64,000 nt of DNA from the NCBI GenBank assembly GCA_941918925.1, contig OW799233.1, forward strand, positions 143,904,223 through 143,968,222, in the 5' to 3' direction. Numbering within the stretch: the stretch's first letter is position 1; each line of letters starts with the position of its first letter. Positions 1 to 11,441 of this stretch are shown in pieces. This stretch comes from Phyto melanocephala. Taxonomy: Eukaryota; Arthropoda; Insecta; Diptera; Rhinophoridae. The notes under the pieces are model-generated. The model worked only from the letters and a program-made list of their open reading frames with translations. It did no database searches and was not told the origin of the DNA. The position numbers and the translations under genes were made by a program.

Positions 1-1385
1 AATTTATTTGTATTACAATAAACAACTACGTACGTATTCGTATTTATCAAAATTTTATTTTAAATATTTTGCTGGAAAAAAGGCTGTAAAGGAAAATAAG
101 TTACTTACTTTAGTAAATGTATTATTTTATAATAAATTAAATATATATATTATTTGAACTACGACTTTTCTTTATACAAACATGATACTGAACAATGTTG
201 CAAAAAATAAATAAAGACATTACAAGGATATGTACAATATGCACAAGTTCAAGGGGAATATTTTTTTTCTGTATATCTTAGTTACGTTGGTTACACTACA
301 TTGTAAGATGTCGTCAGAGCTGGTCAAAAACATATATTTTTTAAAAACTTACCTTAAAAAACAGACAGCACAACGCTGTCCCGAGGCTGATATAGCCGTG
401 GTGGTTTATAGCATTTAGAATAGTCGTAATTTAGCCTAAATATGAACTATATTTAGTTCAGGGTTCCTCTAAAAAGGCATTTTAAATTCGTCTTTGTCTT
501 TTGCAAATTGATATTTTTATTATTGCATTTTTATGACAGTTTTTTTTATAGAGTTCGGTTATTAATGCGTTTTAAGATAAAAACAATGCAATTTGGTCGT
601 AGACGATTCGAGCTAAAATAAATCATTTACACACATCAGTAGTTGTAACAATAAAATGACAGTGACAGTAGTAGTAAATGACAGCAATTAATGTAAATAA
701 CTAATTTTTTTAAACGATAAAACCAAAACAAAAAAATAAATTGTAACATCATATTTTTCGTTTGATTTTTTTTTAGTTAAACGCTTTGAAAAAATTTCTT
801 TATTAGTAAATAGTGCTTTAAAGTACTAAAATACTATGTCATTTAATTTAAATAATTACCACGCAGTCAATCGTGTTTAAATTATCTTGTTAATTGTTTT
901 CCTAAAATTTTATATAAAAAATTTGAAATAAAATAAAAATTAATTAATTTTTATGTGGCCACCTTCCAAATTATATTTTTGGAAATATTTGTTTATTTTT
1001 TTTTTCACCAAACAAAAATACATTCATACGTATTAACATAAGTTTGCTCATCAGCGCAGCTATTTTTTAAAATATTTTAATAACACATACTAAACAACAA
1101 CAAAAAGCCTTTTGTTGTTTTTCCAATTGTATAACATATGTAGAACGCCTTGTAATTACGTCTTCTGCGTCATATTTATTTCCCTATTGTTAAAAGTGTT
1201 TGTTATTTACTGATCTATTAAACACATTCGATATTCATCGAAAGTAAAAAAATCCTTATTAGAATCTTAATATCCAGAGCAAATAAACTCACACGTTTAA
1301 ATACATTTTCTATTGTTATAAATGATGCAGTAATTTCCTATAGATGTAGATTTGTTATTATTGTGATAAAGCCTTTTAGGGATCT
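1..1385. other. AT-rich non-coding block
   Basis: No gene recognised. Only short chance ORFs occur; the 62-codon one at 230-418 has no family resemblance. A small patch at about 360-418 is richer in G+C than its surroundings, but it has no convincing coding signature on either strand. The rest is A/T homopolymer-rich sequence. Confidence 0.6.
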
Positions 1386-1640
1386 TCTAATATATAAAGT
1401 TCTCGTGTTGTGGTGTTTGTGATTAAACTCCTCCGAAATGGTTCGACCGATTTTCATAAAATTTTGTGTGCATATCGGGTCAACATCTATTTTTCATACC
1501 ACTCGCCGCCACGCCTTTTTTCACAAAATGTAACAAAGACTCTGTTATGATTAATAGGATACTTTTTTATACCACGCCTACTTTAACGCCCACTTTTTAG
1601 TGCAGTTGTATAGGTATAAAACAGAAGCAAAATAAGTAAA
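1386..1640 (+). mobile_element. Helitron-like 5' end fragment
   Basis: The block begins TCTAATATATAAAG and continues with a TTCTCGTGTTGTGG segment and CGACCGATTTTCATAAAATT. This has the TC + TA-rich + AAAG layout of insect Helitron 5' ends. No matching CTRR 3' end with hairpin was found nearby, so it is called a 5' fragment. Downstream to 1897 the sequence is AT-rich with no gene. Confidence 0.35.
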
Positions 1641-1897
1641 AGAAATACCTAAACCGCCAAATTTGGTGCATTTTGGAAAATTGTAAAAAAATTAAGAAAT
1701 TATTATAGTAATATATATAAGGCACTTAAAAATAATTATATTTTAAAATGGAGAAAAGGAACTAATAAGTATTACAGAAGCAGAAGAAACAGAAATAAAA
1801 TTTAACAGGAGAAAGGTCTACATACAGTGTGGTAACTCTTATACATCATGTAGAAAATAAAGAACAAAGAGGAAACAACTTTTATTTTTATTTTAAA

Positions 1898-2395
1898 CTA
1901 GCCAAACCCGGCGCGCGTTGCTACGCCCCTTAATGAATCAAAATGCATTTTGAATTTTAATTGAATATCAAGTGCGAAAACCTAAATATTATAATTTTTT
2001 TATGGGCGTGGCATTGCCCACTTTTCTAATCACGAAATTGTAAAGTCATAACAGCTCAATATGTGTGCAAAGTTTCAGAAGAATCGGACCAGTGCAAGTA
2101 CCTCAAAATTATAATTGTTTTTATGGGCGTGGCACTGTCCACTTTTCCTATCACAAAATTATTTAGTCATGACAGCTCGATATGTGTGCAAAGTTTCAGA
2201 AAAATCGGTCAAGTGCAAGTACTTAAAACTGATAACTAATTTTTATGGGCGTGGCCCCGCCCACTTTTTTCCACCCATAAACACTTCCTGGTATGTGTAC
2301 AACAACTTGCCAAAGTTTGAGTCCGATCGGTTTTACAGTTTCGGAGTCTATAGCTAACACACACACACACACAGTTTCACTTTTATATATATAGA
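1898..2395 (-). mobile_element. Non-autonomous Helitron, copy A
   Basis: Read on the minus strand, the element starts TCTATATATATAAAAGTGAA, carries a (GT)n run, then about three units of a ~121-bp tandem repeat. Each unit contains a GTGGGCGGGGCCACGCCCAT-type core. It ends with a short GC-rich inverted repeat (GGCG...CGCC) followed by CTAG. These are canonical Helitron termini. No Rep/helicase coding is present. The left flank base agrees with the A|T target rule. The right end is fused directly to copy B with no flanking base between them. Confidence 0.75.
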
Positions 2396-3217
2396 CTAGC
2401 CAAACCCGGCGCGCGTTGCTACGCCCCTTAATGAATCGAAATGCATTCTGAATTTTAATTTAATATCAAGTGAAAAAACCTAAAAATTATAATTTTTTTA
2501 TGGGCGTGGCATTGCCCACTTTTCTAGTCACGAAATTGTAAAGTCATAACAGCTCAATATGTGTGCAAAGTTTCAGAAGAATCGGACCAGTGCAAGTACC
2601 TCAAAATTAAAATTGTTTTTATGGGCGTGGCCCTGCCCACTTTTCTTATCACGAAATTGTAAAGTCATAATAGCTCAATATGTGTGCAAAGTTTCAGAAT
2701 AATCGGTCCAGTGCAAGTACTTCAAAATGATACCTTTTTTTTATGGGCGTGGCACTGCCCACTTTTCTAATCACGAAATTATTTAGTCATGACAGCTCAA
2801 TATGTGTGCAAAGTTTCAGAAAAATCAGTCTGGTGCAAGTACCTCAAAATTATAGCCTTTTTTTATGGGCGTGGCCCCGCCCACTTTTTTAATCACAAAA
2901 TTATAAAGTCACGACAGCTTAATATGTGTGCAAAGTTTCAGAAAAATCGGTACTGTGCAAGTACCTCAAAATTAAAACTTTTTTAGGGGCGTGGCCCCGC
3001 CCACTTTTTTTATCACGAAATTATTTAGTCATGACAGCTCGATATGTGTGCAAAGTTTCAGAAAAATCGGTCAAGTGCAAGTAGCTAAAACTGATAACTA
3101 ATTTTTTATGGGCGTGGCCCCGCCCACTTTTTTTCATCCATAAACACTCCCCGGTATGTGTACAACAACTTACCAAAGTTTGAGCCCGATCGGTTTTACA
3201 GTTTCAGAGTCTATAGC

Positions 3218-3258
<41 letters not shown>

Positions 3259-3278
3259 TTCACTTTTATATATATAGA
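2396..3278 (-). mobile_element. Non-autonomous Helitron, copy B (head-to-tail with A)
   Basis: It has the same termini as copy A, with CTAG at 2396-2399 and GA (complement of the 5' TC) at 3277-3278. It holds about six ~121-bp repeat units. A long (CA)n run lies at about 3220-3254, just inside the 5' end. The outer flanks of the A+B pair (A before 1898, T after 3278) fit a single insertion into an AT dinucleotide. The open frames inside (for example 2789-2986) follow the repeat units and are not genes. Confidence 0.75.
3220..3254. repeat. (CA)n microsatellite
   Basis: About 17 uninterrupted CA dinucleotides lie inside Helitron copy B. The same position is occupied by a shorter CA/GT run in copies A and D, so the microsatellite grows from an element-encoded seed. 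Confidence 0.9.
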
Positions 3279-3419
3279 TAATTTGAAAAACACTATATAA
3301 AAAATGTAAAGTACCAAAGAGTTACAGATCTCCGTTAGAAATATAAACGGAATTTACTCTTGGTAGCATTTTTGCAATTAGTGTCAATATGCACTAATGT
3401 GTGTTAAAATTTCCAATAG

Positions 3420-4120
3420 AGTCGAACTAAGTCATGCAACAATACAGATTATTATTCGGAATCACGAAAAAAAAAACAAATAAACCACGAACTGGCAGGC
3501 TTAAGAAGCTTTAATTACGTGATATTGGCAGTATATTAAAAAAAGTCAATAAAGATCCAAAGTTAAGTGCCCCAAACTAGCAGAACACCTTGAAAAATGT
3601 TGCACCGAAAACAGTTATAAATGTTTTGCACAACAATGGATTTAATCTTTGATTTGAATTTGCTAAGTCTCATCTTAATAAGGATTTGGATTTCTGGAAA
3701 CGTGTATATTTGAGGCCATGACTGACTATCCTACAAAGTCGTACGATATTGTCATAAAAATCTGATAGGTTTCTGTTCTACATTTAAAGATTGCAACAAA
3801 ATGTGTGATTGGATGCCACACTGTCAGACTTGCTTACAAAAAGCAACTTTGGTCGCACAGAAACTATTAAATTTTAGATTATTAAATCGGACATGGCCTT
3901 AACCGATGAAAGAAAATGTTTTTTCGGAAATGACAATAGATCAAAAGTTTGGAGATACCCAACACTGCTCTCGATCCAATAAAATATAGCAACAGTTAAA
4001 TACGGTGGCAGCATTGTTATAGTTTGGAGGATCATGTCATCAACTGAAGTGGGTCGAGTGGTTTTTGTTAAAGGAAATATGAATCCCTTTCACGTCGACT
4101 TCAAGTAGTATTTAATACCT
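3420..4120 (+). pseudogene. Tc1-type transposase pseudogene, C-terminus missing
   Basis: Reading the plus strand across frames gives successive fragments of a Tc1 (IS630/Tc1/mariner) transposase. First comes a GRLKKL...RDIGSILKKVNKDPKLSAP segment from the DNA-binding half. Then comes a stretch resembling the region around the first catalytic Asp (DER-KCFFGNDNRSKVWRYPN). Last is GSIVIVWRIMSSTEVGRVVF and VKGNMNPFH, the conserved block before the second Asp. Several stops and frameshifts separate the pieces. The region with the second Asp and the PIE motif is absent, with unrelated AT-rich DNA after about 4120. No terminal inverted repeats were identified. This is a decayed copy unrelated to the neighbouring Tc1 element at 4842-6446. 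Confidence 0.65.
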
Positions 4121-4235
4121 AGGGCGAGCCAACTAATTACTCAGATCGGCTTATATTTATATATTTTTTATATTTAGCCTTTTTCCTATACATTTTTTAA
4201 GTTTTTGTTATAATTTTTGTAGTACTTATGAACTA

Positions 4236-4371
4236 CTTTTTATACCCTTTAAACAATGAAAAAGGGTATATATAGGTCTGAAATTTGTACAATTTTCATT
4301 TCCGACCCCATAAAGTATATATTTTCTTAAATCTTTTGAATAGGGGATTCGAATATAGCACTCTTACTTGT
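4236..4371 (-). mobile_element. DINE-1/Helentron-like repeat (subfamily H), internally deleted
   Basis: It begins TTTTATACCCTTTAAACAAT and runs through ACCCCATAAAGTATATATTT. It then jumps from the TAGGGGA segment straight to GAATATAGCACTCTTACTTG, the opposite end of the element. About 600 bp present in the longer copies (14426, 20640) are missing, so only both termini remain. Confidence 0.75.
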
Positions 4372-4839
4372 TCTATTTAATAAATAAGTTAAGTAATTGC
4401 TGCCTCAAGTACTATTATGTTTTTTTTCTTTAAAATCTACAATTATTCTTAAAGTCAAAATTTTTTATGCTGTTCAAATATTCACACATCCATGTAAACA
4501 ATTAATAAATGAGTTTAATTTTTTACTTAAAAAAAAAACTGTTAAACCTTTATGCGATCATTTTATACGATCAATGCTGTATTCGCCCTTGATTTTTATA
4601 AACAATAAAAAAAAGAAATTACTAATCTATTCCCTCTAAAATACTTTATAATAAACCTATAAGAAACTAAAATATATTAGACAATTTCAAAGTACATATT
4701 TTTTTTATTTAATTGATGTGGCCGGGTCAGATGTTGACACTGCGTAACTGAAATTTTTTTGACTCGACTTGAGATAATGATGACAGAAAAAAACCGCATA
4801 ACAGAGAAATCGCTTGCCGTCGTATCTTTCATATGTATA
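4372..4839. other. AT-rich block, no gene seen
   Basis: Low-complexity A/T-rich sequence between the deleted DINE copy and the Tc1 element. The 80-codon ORF at 4397-4639 is Lys/Phe/Ile-rich and resembles no family. Confidence 0.5.
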
Positions 4840-4841
4840 TA

Positions 4842-6446
4842 CAGCTGTGTTCAAAAAAATAGGAGTTACCGTATCATATATTTATTCAATTGATTTTTAG
4901 AAATTTGGCAACTTTTTAAGTAAGCCATATTTTTACGGTACTTAGTATGGTATGTGGAAAGTAAAGCACAAAAGGAATAATGAAGCTAGTTGTAGTATTT
5001 ATGCTGCTATTAATTTATTTCCATTTTTGGTTCCAAAGTGCATTGATCATAAAAATAGGAGTATTTGCATTAACTGAGAAATTTAATTGCTAAAATTTTA
5101 AAATTTAAGCTATAAATTCAAAAAGTAAGTATAAATAAGCTCTAGGTTACAGTTTTTTAATTTTTTTTTACATTTTTTTTTAATAGTGGGGCGTGGTAAG
5201 CATTGCACCGAAGAGAAAAGAAATTTAATAAAAAAGTCTTAGGAATGAAGGCAAAACTTATCGGGAAATAAAAAAAATAATGTCGTGTTCAGACCAGATG
5301 ATAACCAATGCTTTCGGTATACGGAAAAAGACGAAACTCGGGGCCCAAAACATAAAACAACGCCCATAGATGACCGTCGCATAGTACGTTTTAGTAAGGC
5401 TGATCCTTCTGCGTCATCAAAAAAGATTTAAAAGGATCTTAATCTAAGCGTAAGCACCGTTACTATTCGAAGACGTTTAGTCGAAAATAATTTATTCGCC
5501 AGAAGTCCCAGAAAGGTACCCTTACTTACCAAAAAGCAGGCAGACGCACGTTTGAAATTCGCCCAGGAACATGTAAACTGGTCTAAAGAAAAATGGCGAA
5601 ACGTATTGTGGACGGATGAAAGTAAGATCGTTCTATTTGGCGGAACTGGTTCTAGACAATATGTCCGACGTCCACCCAATACGGAATATCTCCCACAATT
5701 CTCCAGAAAGACCGTCAAACATGATGGAGCAAAAGTTATGATTTGGGGATGTTTTTCTTACAATGGTGTTGGTCCATTATATGAAGTAAAAGGGATCATG
5801 GACCAACGAGTGTACGTCGAAATTTTAGATAATGTCATGCTACCATACGCAGAGTGGATCTATCAACAAGACAATGACCCGAAACATACCAGTAAACTAG
5901 CGAAGGAGTGGTTTCGTGCCAAAGGGGTTGAGGTTATGCCATGGCCTGCTCAGTCCCCTGACCTCAACCCCATAGAACACTTATGGGGAAATGTTAAAAA
6001 ATATGTTTCCGAAAAGAAACCGTCTAATACTAAGGCTTTATGGTGCACAGTTCAGGATGCGTGGAGTAACATCCCAGCAAACTGTTGTAGAGACCTCATC
6101 GACTCCATGCCGCGGCGATGTGCCGCCGTTGTTAAGAACCGAGGTTTTCCTACAAAATATTAAACATTCTGAACGTTTTAAGCTTGTTTTGAATTTTTTT
6201 TGTTAACATTTTTTAATGAAAAGTATAATACTCTTATTATTTTGAACAATGGATTTTCATCATGTTTTGTTAAAAATTTATATATTTTTATTTTTATAGC
6301 TTTAATCACCTCTGGAATTATGTAATAATTTCTTAAGAATTTCTTGTTTATTGTTACAAAAAAAAAGTGAAATAAAATTTTGTGTGTTTTGTAAAAAATA
6401 AAATAGATTTTTGTTAAGGGCACTCCTATTTTTTTGAACACAACTG
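4842..6446 (+). mobile_element. Tc1-family transposon, full length but inactive
   Basis: This 1605-bp element is bounded by inverted repeats. The left end reads CAGCTGTGTTCAAAAAAATA and the right end, on the complement, CAGTTGTGTTCAAAAAAATA. Both continue GGAGT, giving 25 bp with one mismatch. TA flanks both sides (4840-4841 and 6447-6448), as expected for Tc1/mariner integration. It carries one transposase gene (5186-6163) that is broken near its N-terminus. Terminal repeats this well preserved suggest fairly recent insertion, and they could still be recognised by a transposase supplied in trans. Confidence 0.9.
5186..6163 (+). pseudogene. Tc1 transposase (DD34E) with 5' frameshifts and one stop
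   Basis: Cut-and-paste transposase of the Tc1 family. From 5432 to the TAA at 6161-6163 the frame is open, with clear landmarks: ENNLFARSPRKVPLLTKKQA, then WTDES (first Asp), GAKVMIWGCFS, QQDNDPKH (second Asp), QSPDLNPIEHLWG (catalytic Glu) and a C-terminal SMPRRCAAVVKNRGFPTKY. Upstream, the paired-like DNA-binding half is legible (GKHCTEEKRNLI, LRNEGKTYREIKKI, RGPKHKTTPIDDRRIVRF). It is broken by a frameshift near 5225, a frameshift in the A-run near 5325 and an in-frame TAA at 5429-5431. A GTG at 5186 sits where the ATG would be expected. All three acidic residues are present; only the N-terminal half is damaged. The open frame from 5552 begins at a TTG and is not a separate gene. Confidence 0.85.
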
Positions 6447-6448
6447 TA

Positions 6449-7042
6449 CATACATACATATATACATTTACATGTAATCGAAAAGTTTTGCTTATCTAAA
6501 ATGACATAAATATTTAAAAAAATATTAAAGGTTTGAATGACATTTTTATCTGCGTTGCTATTAACTAAAATAAATTTGCCTGCATCTGTTTTTGAGAATA
6601 ATAGAGAACATTTTTCGAAATCCACTTAATTATCATGCGGCTGTCGATCTGGCAACTCAATTGTTAATCTCAATGCTTATTTGAGTTGATTGATTGCTTT
6701 GATTTAACATTTAAGTATAGTCGAAAGCCCCCATACACTTGCAAAATTTTTGAGCAATTTTTAGGATTGTAAATAATAAAAAATAAAATAAAATTGCTTG
6801 TGCTTATACCGTATTCGAAGGTGAAAACGCCAAAAGTATTTTGAATGTTATTGCACAAATTAGAAAATTTCCAAATGTAATTTTTTATTTTTAAAATAAA
6901 ACTTTAATTCGTTAGAAGAACAGGAATAAAAATAAAAAAAAAAATTTTTAAATTCATGGGTAAGAAGTCTACTGTCACTAAACTATTTACAATTTAAAAT
7001 TTTTTATATTTCAATATTTAGTAAGTCCACCTTGGATATCAA
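6449..7042. other. AT-rich block, no gene seen
   Basis: Sequence between two Tc1 relics. Minus-strand ORFs of 62-107 codons lie here and inside the right end of the Tc1 element. They are Lys/Asn/Phe-rich, overlap each other and resemble no family. Confidence 0.5.
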
Positions 7043-7927
7043 CTATACCCTGGGTATTGGCATGACCAGGTTTTCCGTTGTATCGAGAAGGTTCGAGGTT
7101 TTTAATGTTTCTCGGTTTGTTATGTTGTATTGGCGATATTCCCGGACATCCCAGATGTGTTCGATGGAGTTGACGTCCTGTGACTGGGGTGGGGAATTTC
7201 GCTGTCTTGGCGCTTGATATATAAGCCAGTCTCTAACAACGTGTGCGGTGTGCTTGGTGTTATTGTCCTGCTGAAAAATCTACTTAACTTTCAGGCCTAA
7301 GCTCTCAAATCACGACTTAAAATCTTATTCTAATATGTTTTTGTATTGATGACGGTCGATATTATTTTCGAAAAAAAAAAAACAAAACGACCAACCCCAG
7401 ATGATGCAATAGTTTTGTAAACCATAACACTGCCTCCACCGTGTTTTACAGTAGGTTAGCCATTCTTTGGGTCAAGATCAGTGTCAGGTTTTTTCCAAAC
7501 TGTAGACCTGCTACCATTTTCAATAATATACTTACTTTCATTAGTAAGAAAAATAGTTTCCCGGAAATCTAGGTCTTTATAAAAATTAGCTATTGCGGAT
7601 TTGAGGCGAAGTTTAAGGTTTTTATCCGGCATAAGTAACTTTTTCCGTGCAGTCCTACTCTTAAAGCCATTGCTATGTTAAACATTTATTTCTTTTCTGG
7701 ATCTTACAGTAACATTAGAACATTTTATAAGATGTACCTCTAACCTTGGTATTTTGGTCCACTTCCATTATGATACTCCTAACATCCCTTCTGGAAAGCT
7801 TTTTTGGTCGCCCGGATAGTGGCTTGCTTTTAAGGTTTTGGCTATTTGTTTCATGGGATATACCTTCGTTGCGAAGTATGACCAGTAAAATACGTATTAA
7901 AGTTTCTGTTTATTTTCTATCTCCCAT
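7043..7927 (-). pseudogene. Tc1-type transposase pseudogene, second family
   Basis: The minus strand carries a decayed Tc1 transposase in correct order. It shows an ATG with MGDRK at 7927, then RILLVILRNEGIS, SGRPKKLSRRDVRSIIMEVD (DNA-binding half), FFLTNESK (first Asp mutated to Asn), FQQDNNTKH (second Asp), SQDVNSIEHIWDVR (Glu motif) and a C-terminus ending ENLVMPIPRV before a TAG at 7043-7045. Many stops and frameshifts interrupt the middle. At about 295 codons it is slightly shorter than a normal ~340-residue Tc1 protein. It does not match the neighbouring 4842-6446 element closely. No terminal inverted repeats could be assigned. Confidence 0.75.
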
Positions 7928-8802
7928 TTTCAAAAAAGTCGAGCTTCAATAAACACTTTTTGGAACATGATGATAGTTTTGCTTTTAAAGCAACGAAAAT
8001 CTGTAAATTTAACGGTTGTTTTCGGTTTCATTTAGACTTTGTCCGGTTAAATTTTATGTTTATCCCTAATCACTTCTAGGTTACTACTATTTTCATTTGT
8101 TTCCTCAGATAATCTTAAATATTATAGTCTTAATCCACATCTAAAATAAATAGCTGGTATTAATTCATGAAAACTTAAAAATATCTAGTTTTTATTGTTA
8201 GAAAACTTGTAAAAAACCTTACGTCAAGTTATTGAATAACTTATTGAATAGTGAATGATAAAACGGCAATAATATTAACAAAATGTTCAATAATATAGTG
8301 CACTTAATGTATAGGACACTTTATGTCACAAAATGTGAATGCTTCTTACGAGGTGTTCGTTATTCCTTTAAATAAACGTATATATTCGACCAATAGTTTT
8401 AAATCGGCGCCTTAACTTTTATGTATAACTGTTGTTTGTAATTTAAATCATGCACAATCATTATACACCTACGAGGTCTCCATTCTGTCTTATCTAACTT
8501 CTTTTTGACTTATTTTACTATTTATTATATAAAACGTTTTTATGCCTGAACCAAGCAACCAACCACACATATGGTGTTATTTTTAACGAATCCTTAGTTA
8601 AACAAAAATAATGATAACACTTTTAGATGAACATTTAAATGAGTTTTTCTCGTTTTTGTTGACATTTTTTTTCTATTTTATTTATTTTGTTTTTACCAAT
8701 GCAAACAAATATGAATTTTTGAGCAAGTGAAGTGAACTGAACACATGTTACTAAACAAATCGAACATTGAAGTTTATAACATTGAGCGATAAAAAAACTA
8801 TA
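7928..8802. other. AT-rich block, no gene seen
   Basis: No recognisable coding or repeat structure apart from ordinary A/T-rich sequence. It may include the eroded outer end of the Tc1 relic. Confidence 0.5.
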
Positions 8803-9408
8803 AACAAGTAAGAGTGCTATATTCGGCCATGCCGAATCTTATATACCCTTCACAACGTGTAGTCACGCAATAACAGTAGTTTGTATCACCATTCATCTCA
8901 TATGAAATACGTACATTAATATAAAAAACATACATATATAACAAGTAAGAGCGCTATATTCGGCCGTGCCGAATCTTATATACCCTTCACAACGTGTAGT
9001 CATGCAATAACAGTAGTTTGTATCACCATTCATCTCATATGAAATACGTACATACATATAAAAAATATACATATATAAAAAACATCCCATTGTAAAATTA
9101 TAAATTTACGTATGTATGTTAAAAAAAAAAATAAAAAAAAAATTTAAAAAAAAAAATTTAAAAAAAAAATTTAAAAAAAATTTAAAAAAAAAATTTAAAA
9201 AAAAAATTTTAAAAAAAAAATTTTAAAAAAGTAATTAAAATATATAAAATTAATATAAAACAAAAAAAAAATAAAAAAAAAAAATTAAAAAAAATAATAA
9301 TAAAAATATAAATAATATATTAAATAAAAAATAAAAAAAAAAAAATAAAAAAAAAATTAAAAAAAAAAATTAAAAAAAAAATTTTTAAAATATAAAAATT
9401 TTTTTTTT

Positions 9409-9458
9409 TGGCTCAGCTGGGATTCGATCCCACGTTTACTTTAGCCAATATACAAGTT
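9409..9458 (-). other. tRNA 3'-half-like segment inside DINE copy
   Basis: On the minus strand the segment reads CGTGGGATCGAATCCCAGCT then GAGCCAAAAA. It has a T-arm-like hairpin (TGGGA/TCCCA stem with a five-base loop), and a CCA is followed directly by an A/T homopolymer tract. Equivalent segments occur at 9991-10032, 14797-14838, 21028-21070 and 46965-47001. In the last three the upstream GTTAG(A) resembles a tRNA A box. Inferred to be an old tRNA-derived retroposed piece now carried by the DINE family. Confidence 0.4.
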
Positions 9459-10030
9459 TGTATGTATGTATGTTGTTGTTGTAATGTTGTTTTTGTGAAA
9501 AAAAAATCGAGGTGGTCGTGGGTTTTTGCTCATATCTCAGTTGTTTATGTACCGATGTTTCTGATTTTCAATAGCGATATACTCCCGAATATTTCTGATA
9601 TTTTAATACCTCACCCGGGTCCGAGTGATGTCGGGGGGCTTCAAAAAGTTGATTTCAACATACACACGGACAGACGGTCAGACGGACAGACTGACAGAGC
9701 TTAATCGACTTCCCTATTCATAAGCTTTCAGAAAATATATACTTTATGGGGTCGGAAATGAAAATTGTAGAAATTTCACACGGAATGACAAACCTATATA
9801 TACCCTTTTTCACTGTGTGAAGGGTATAAAAACATCCCATTGTAAAATTAAAAATTAACGTATGTATGTTAAAAAAAAAAAAATTTAAAAAAAAAAATTT
9901 TTTTTTAAATAATTAAAATATATATTATAAATATAAAATAAAAAAATATAAAAAAAAAATTAAAAAAAAAAATAAAAAAAAATTTTTTTTTGGCTCAGCT
10001 GGGATTCGATGCCACGTTTTCTCTAACCAG

Positions 10031-10033
10031 TAT

Positions 10034-10081
<48 letters not shown>

Positions 10082-10083
10082 TC
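10031..10083. repeat. (TTTA)n microsatellite
   Basis: About 13 tandem TTTA units lie inside the third DINE-like unit. They replace the segment that holds TATGTATGTATGTTGTTGTT in the full copy. Confidence 0.9.
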
Positions 10084-10613
10084 ATATCATATCTCAGTTG
10101 TTTATGTACCGATGTTTCTGAATTTCAATACCAATCTACTCCCGAATATTTCTGATATTTTAATACCTCACCCGGGTCCGAGCGATGTCGGGGGGCTTCA
10201 AAAAGTTGATTTCAACATACACACGGACAGATGGTCAGACGGACATACGGACAGACTGACAGGGCTTAATCGACTCCCCTATTCATAAGCTTTCAGAAAA
10301 TATATACTTTATGGGGTCGGAAATCAAAATTGTAGAAATTTCACACGGAATGACAAACCTATATATACCCTTTTTCACTGTGTGAAGGGTATAAAAATAA
10401 CAAGCGCAAACATACTCAGGAGCACTATGGTAAGCTCGAAAATAAAATATAAAATTTGTACAAATATTCCACAAAAAAAAAAATAAAACCAAAACTACTT
10501 TATTTGCAAGTTTTTGGTTTGATTTTATTTATTGAAGAATTGTGTATGTTTTAAGGTAGCTTTAAAATGATAGGAAAGTATGAAAACATGTCAGGCTGAG
10601 GTTCCGTTGTCTG

Positions 10614-11281
10614 GGGAATTGATTACCCAGCAAAATAACACATTACAAAGTAATGAGTTGAAAGCACTAGAAAAAAGTTCTTCACTACTTAATATTTGGC
10701 ATATAAACCCATTATATTAACACGGCGATGTCATGATGTCATCATTATCACCCTCGCTCACAAATAGGGACTCGTAAAAGTACTTATTACGATCGCTTAT
10801 AAATAAGGGCTTCAAAACTTACTTACTTTTGTAGCAATAAATAAGTACTTAATTTTAATAACCTAAATAACCCATTAATATTATGGACTAACAGAAGTTG
10901 GTCGGTTCTTTTAAGGACGAAAATTCGGTTTGATTATTCTGCGATACGTTAATTTAGAATAAAAAAATCAGTGAAAATCTGTAAGTCATCAGTTTGCTTA
11001 TGAACTGCTTTACCAAAACATTATTACTTATACTCGAAGTGTCTTAAGCAAAATAAGAATTATAAAAAGTTATGTACTTAAAAGGCTTCTAACAAATTTC
11101 GTAATAAGAAATTGTATTGTTTGTGTATCTAAGCAAATGTATAAAAATAAGTACTTATGTATAACATTATAAATCAAGTCATTACTAAAACACTTCTTAG
11201 TAAGACAGATAATATGTAATAGTCATTGAGAAGTATGTTGTTTAGTAGGAGCAAGCCATTAACTAGTTTTTTCTGGGTTAT
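10614..11281 (+). mobile_element. MITE with ATWACCCAGMAAAA ends
   Basis: The left end reads ATTACCCAGCAAAATAAC and the right end, on the complement, ATAACCCAGAAAAAACT. AAGTACTTA-type motifs recur inside. Parts of the same sequence recur at 27245-27408 (right half, same orientation) and 53570-53785 (left half, inverted), so it is a dispersed family. It has no coding capacity. The superfamily is unclear: the CCC start recalls piggyBac, but no clean TTAA duplication is visible. Confidence 0.5.
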
Positions 11282-11441
11282 CTTTTGCCTCACGATAAAA
11301 TTGACTAATAGAAGAGAGTTATTAAAAAAGTTCTGTAAATATAAATATTTCTAAAAAATGTTTTCTAAATCGATATTTGTTACAATCTTTTTTAAAAATT
11401 CAGAATATGTTTTCATTATTGCAACTAAAAATAATATAATA

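Larger units (their letters stand above)
8803..10396 (+). mobile_element. DINE-1/Helentron-like cluster (subfamily H), tandemly rearranged
   Basis: Three partial-to-complete units lie in tandem. Unit 1 (8803-8940) holds only the 5' part, from AACAAGTAAGAGTGCTATAT. Unit 2 (8940-9830) is complete: 5' palindrome ATTCGGCCGTGCCGAAT, TATACCCTTCAC, a ~280-bp A-rich tract, a tRNA-like segment, GACAGACG repeats, CTTTATGGGGTCGG, and a 3' hairpin TATACCC...GGGTATAAAA. Unit 3 (9831-10396) repeats from ACATCCCATTG to the 3' end with a shorter A tract and a (TTTA)n insertion. The layout matches the Drosophila DINE-1/INE-1 group, which is non-coding and thought to move by Helitron-like enzymes. The ORF at 9408-9704 is not a gene. 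Confidence 0.8.

Noticed and set aside
353..474. Possible minus-strand exon with a GTAAGT donor at 352 and a GC-richer body
   Set aside because: The only open frame through it hits a stop after about 23 codons, and no acceptor or homology is convincing.
2789..2986. ORFs within the Helitron arrays (also at 2115, 39297, 47807 and 48498)
   Set aside because: Each follows the ~121-bp tandem unit and its translated repeat; there is no Rep or helicase motif.
5428..5718. 96-codon minus-strand ORF opposite the Tc1 transposase
   Set aside because: It is the antisense shadow of the transposase coding region.
9408..9704. 98-codon ORF and similar ones at 14651 and 20874
   Set aside because: They are the same DINE sequence read in one frame across the tRNA-like and GACAGACG segments; the same protein in several copies reflects repeat identity, not a gene.
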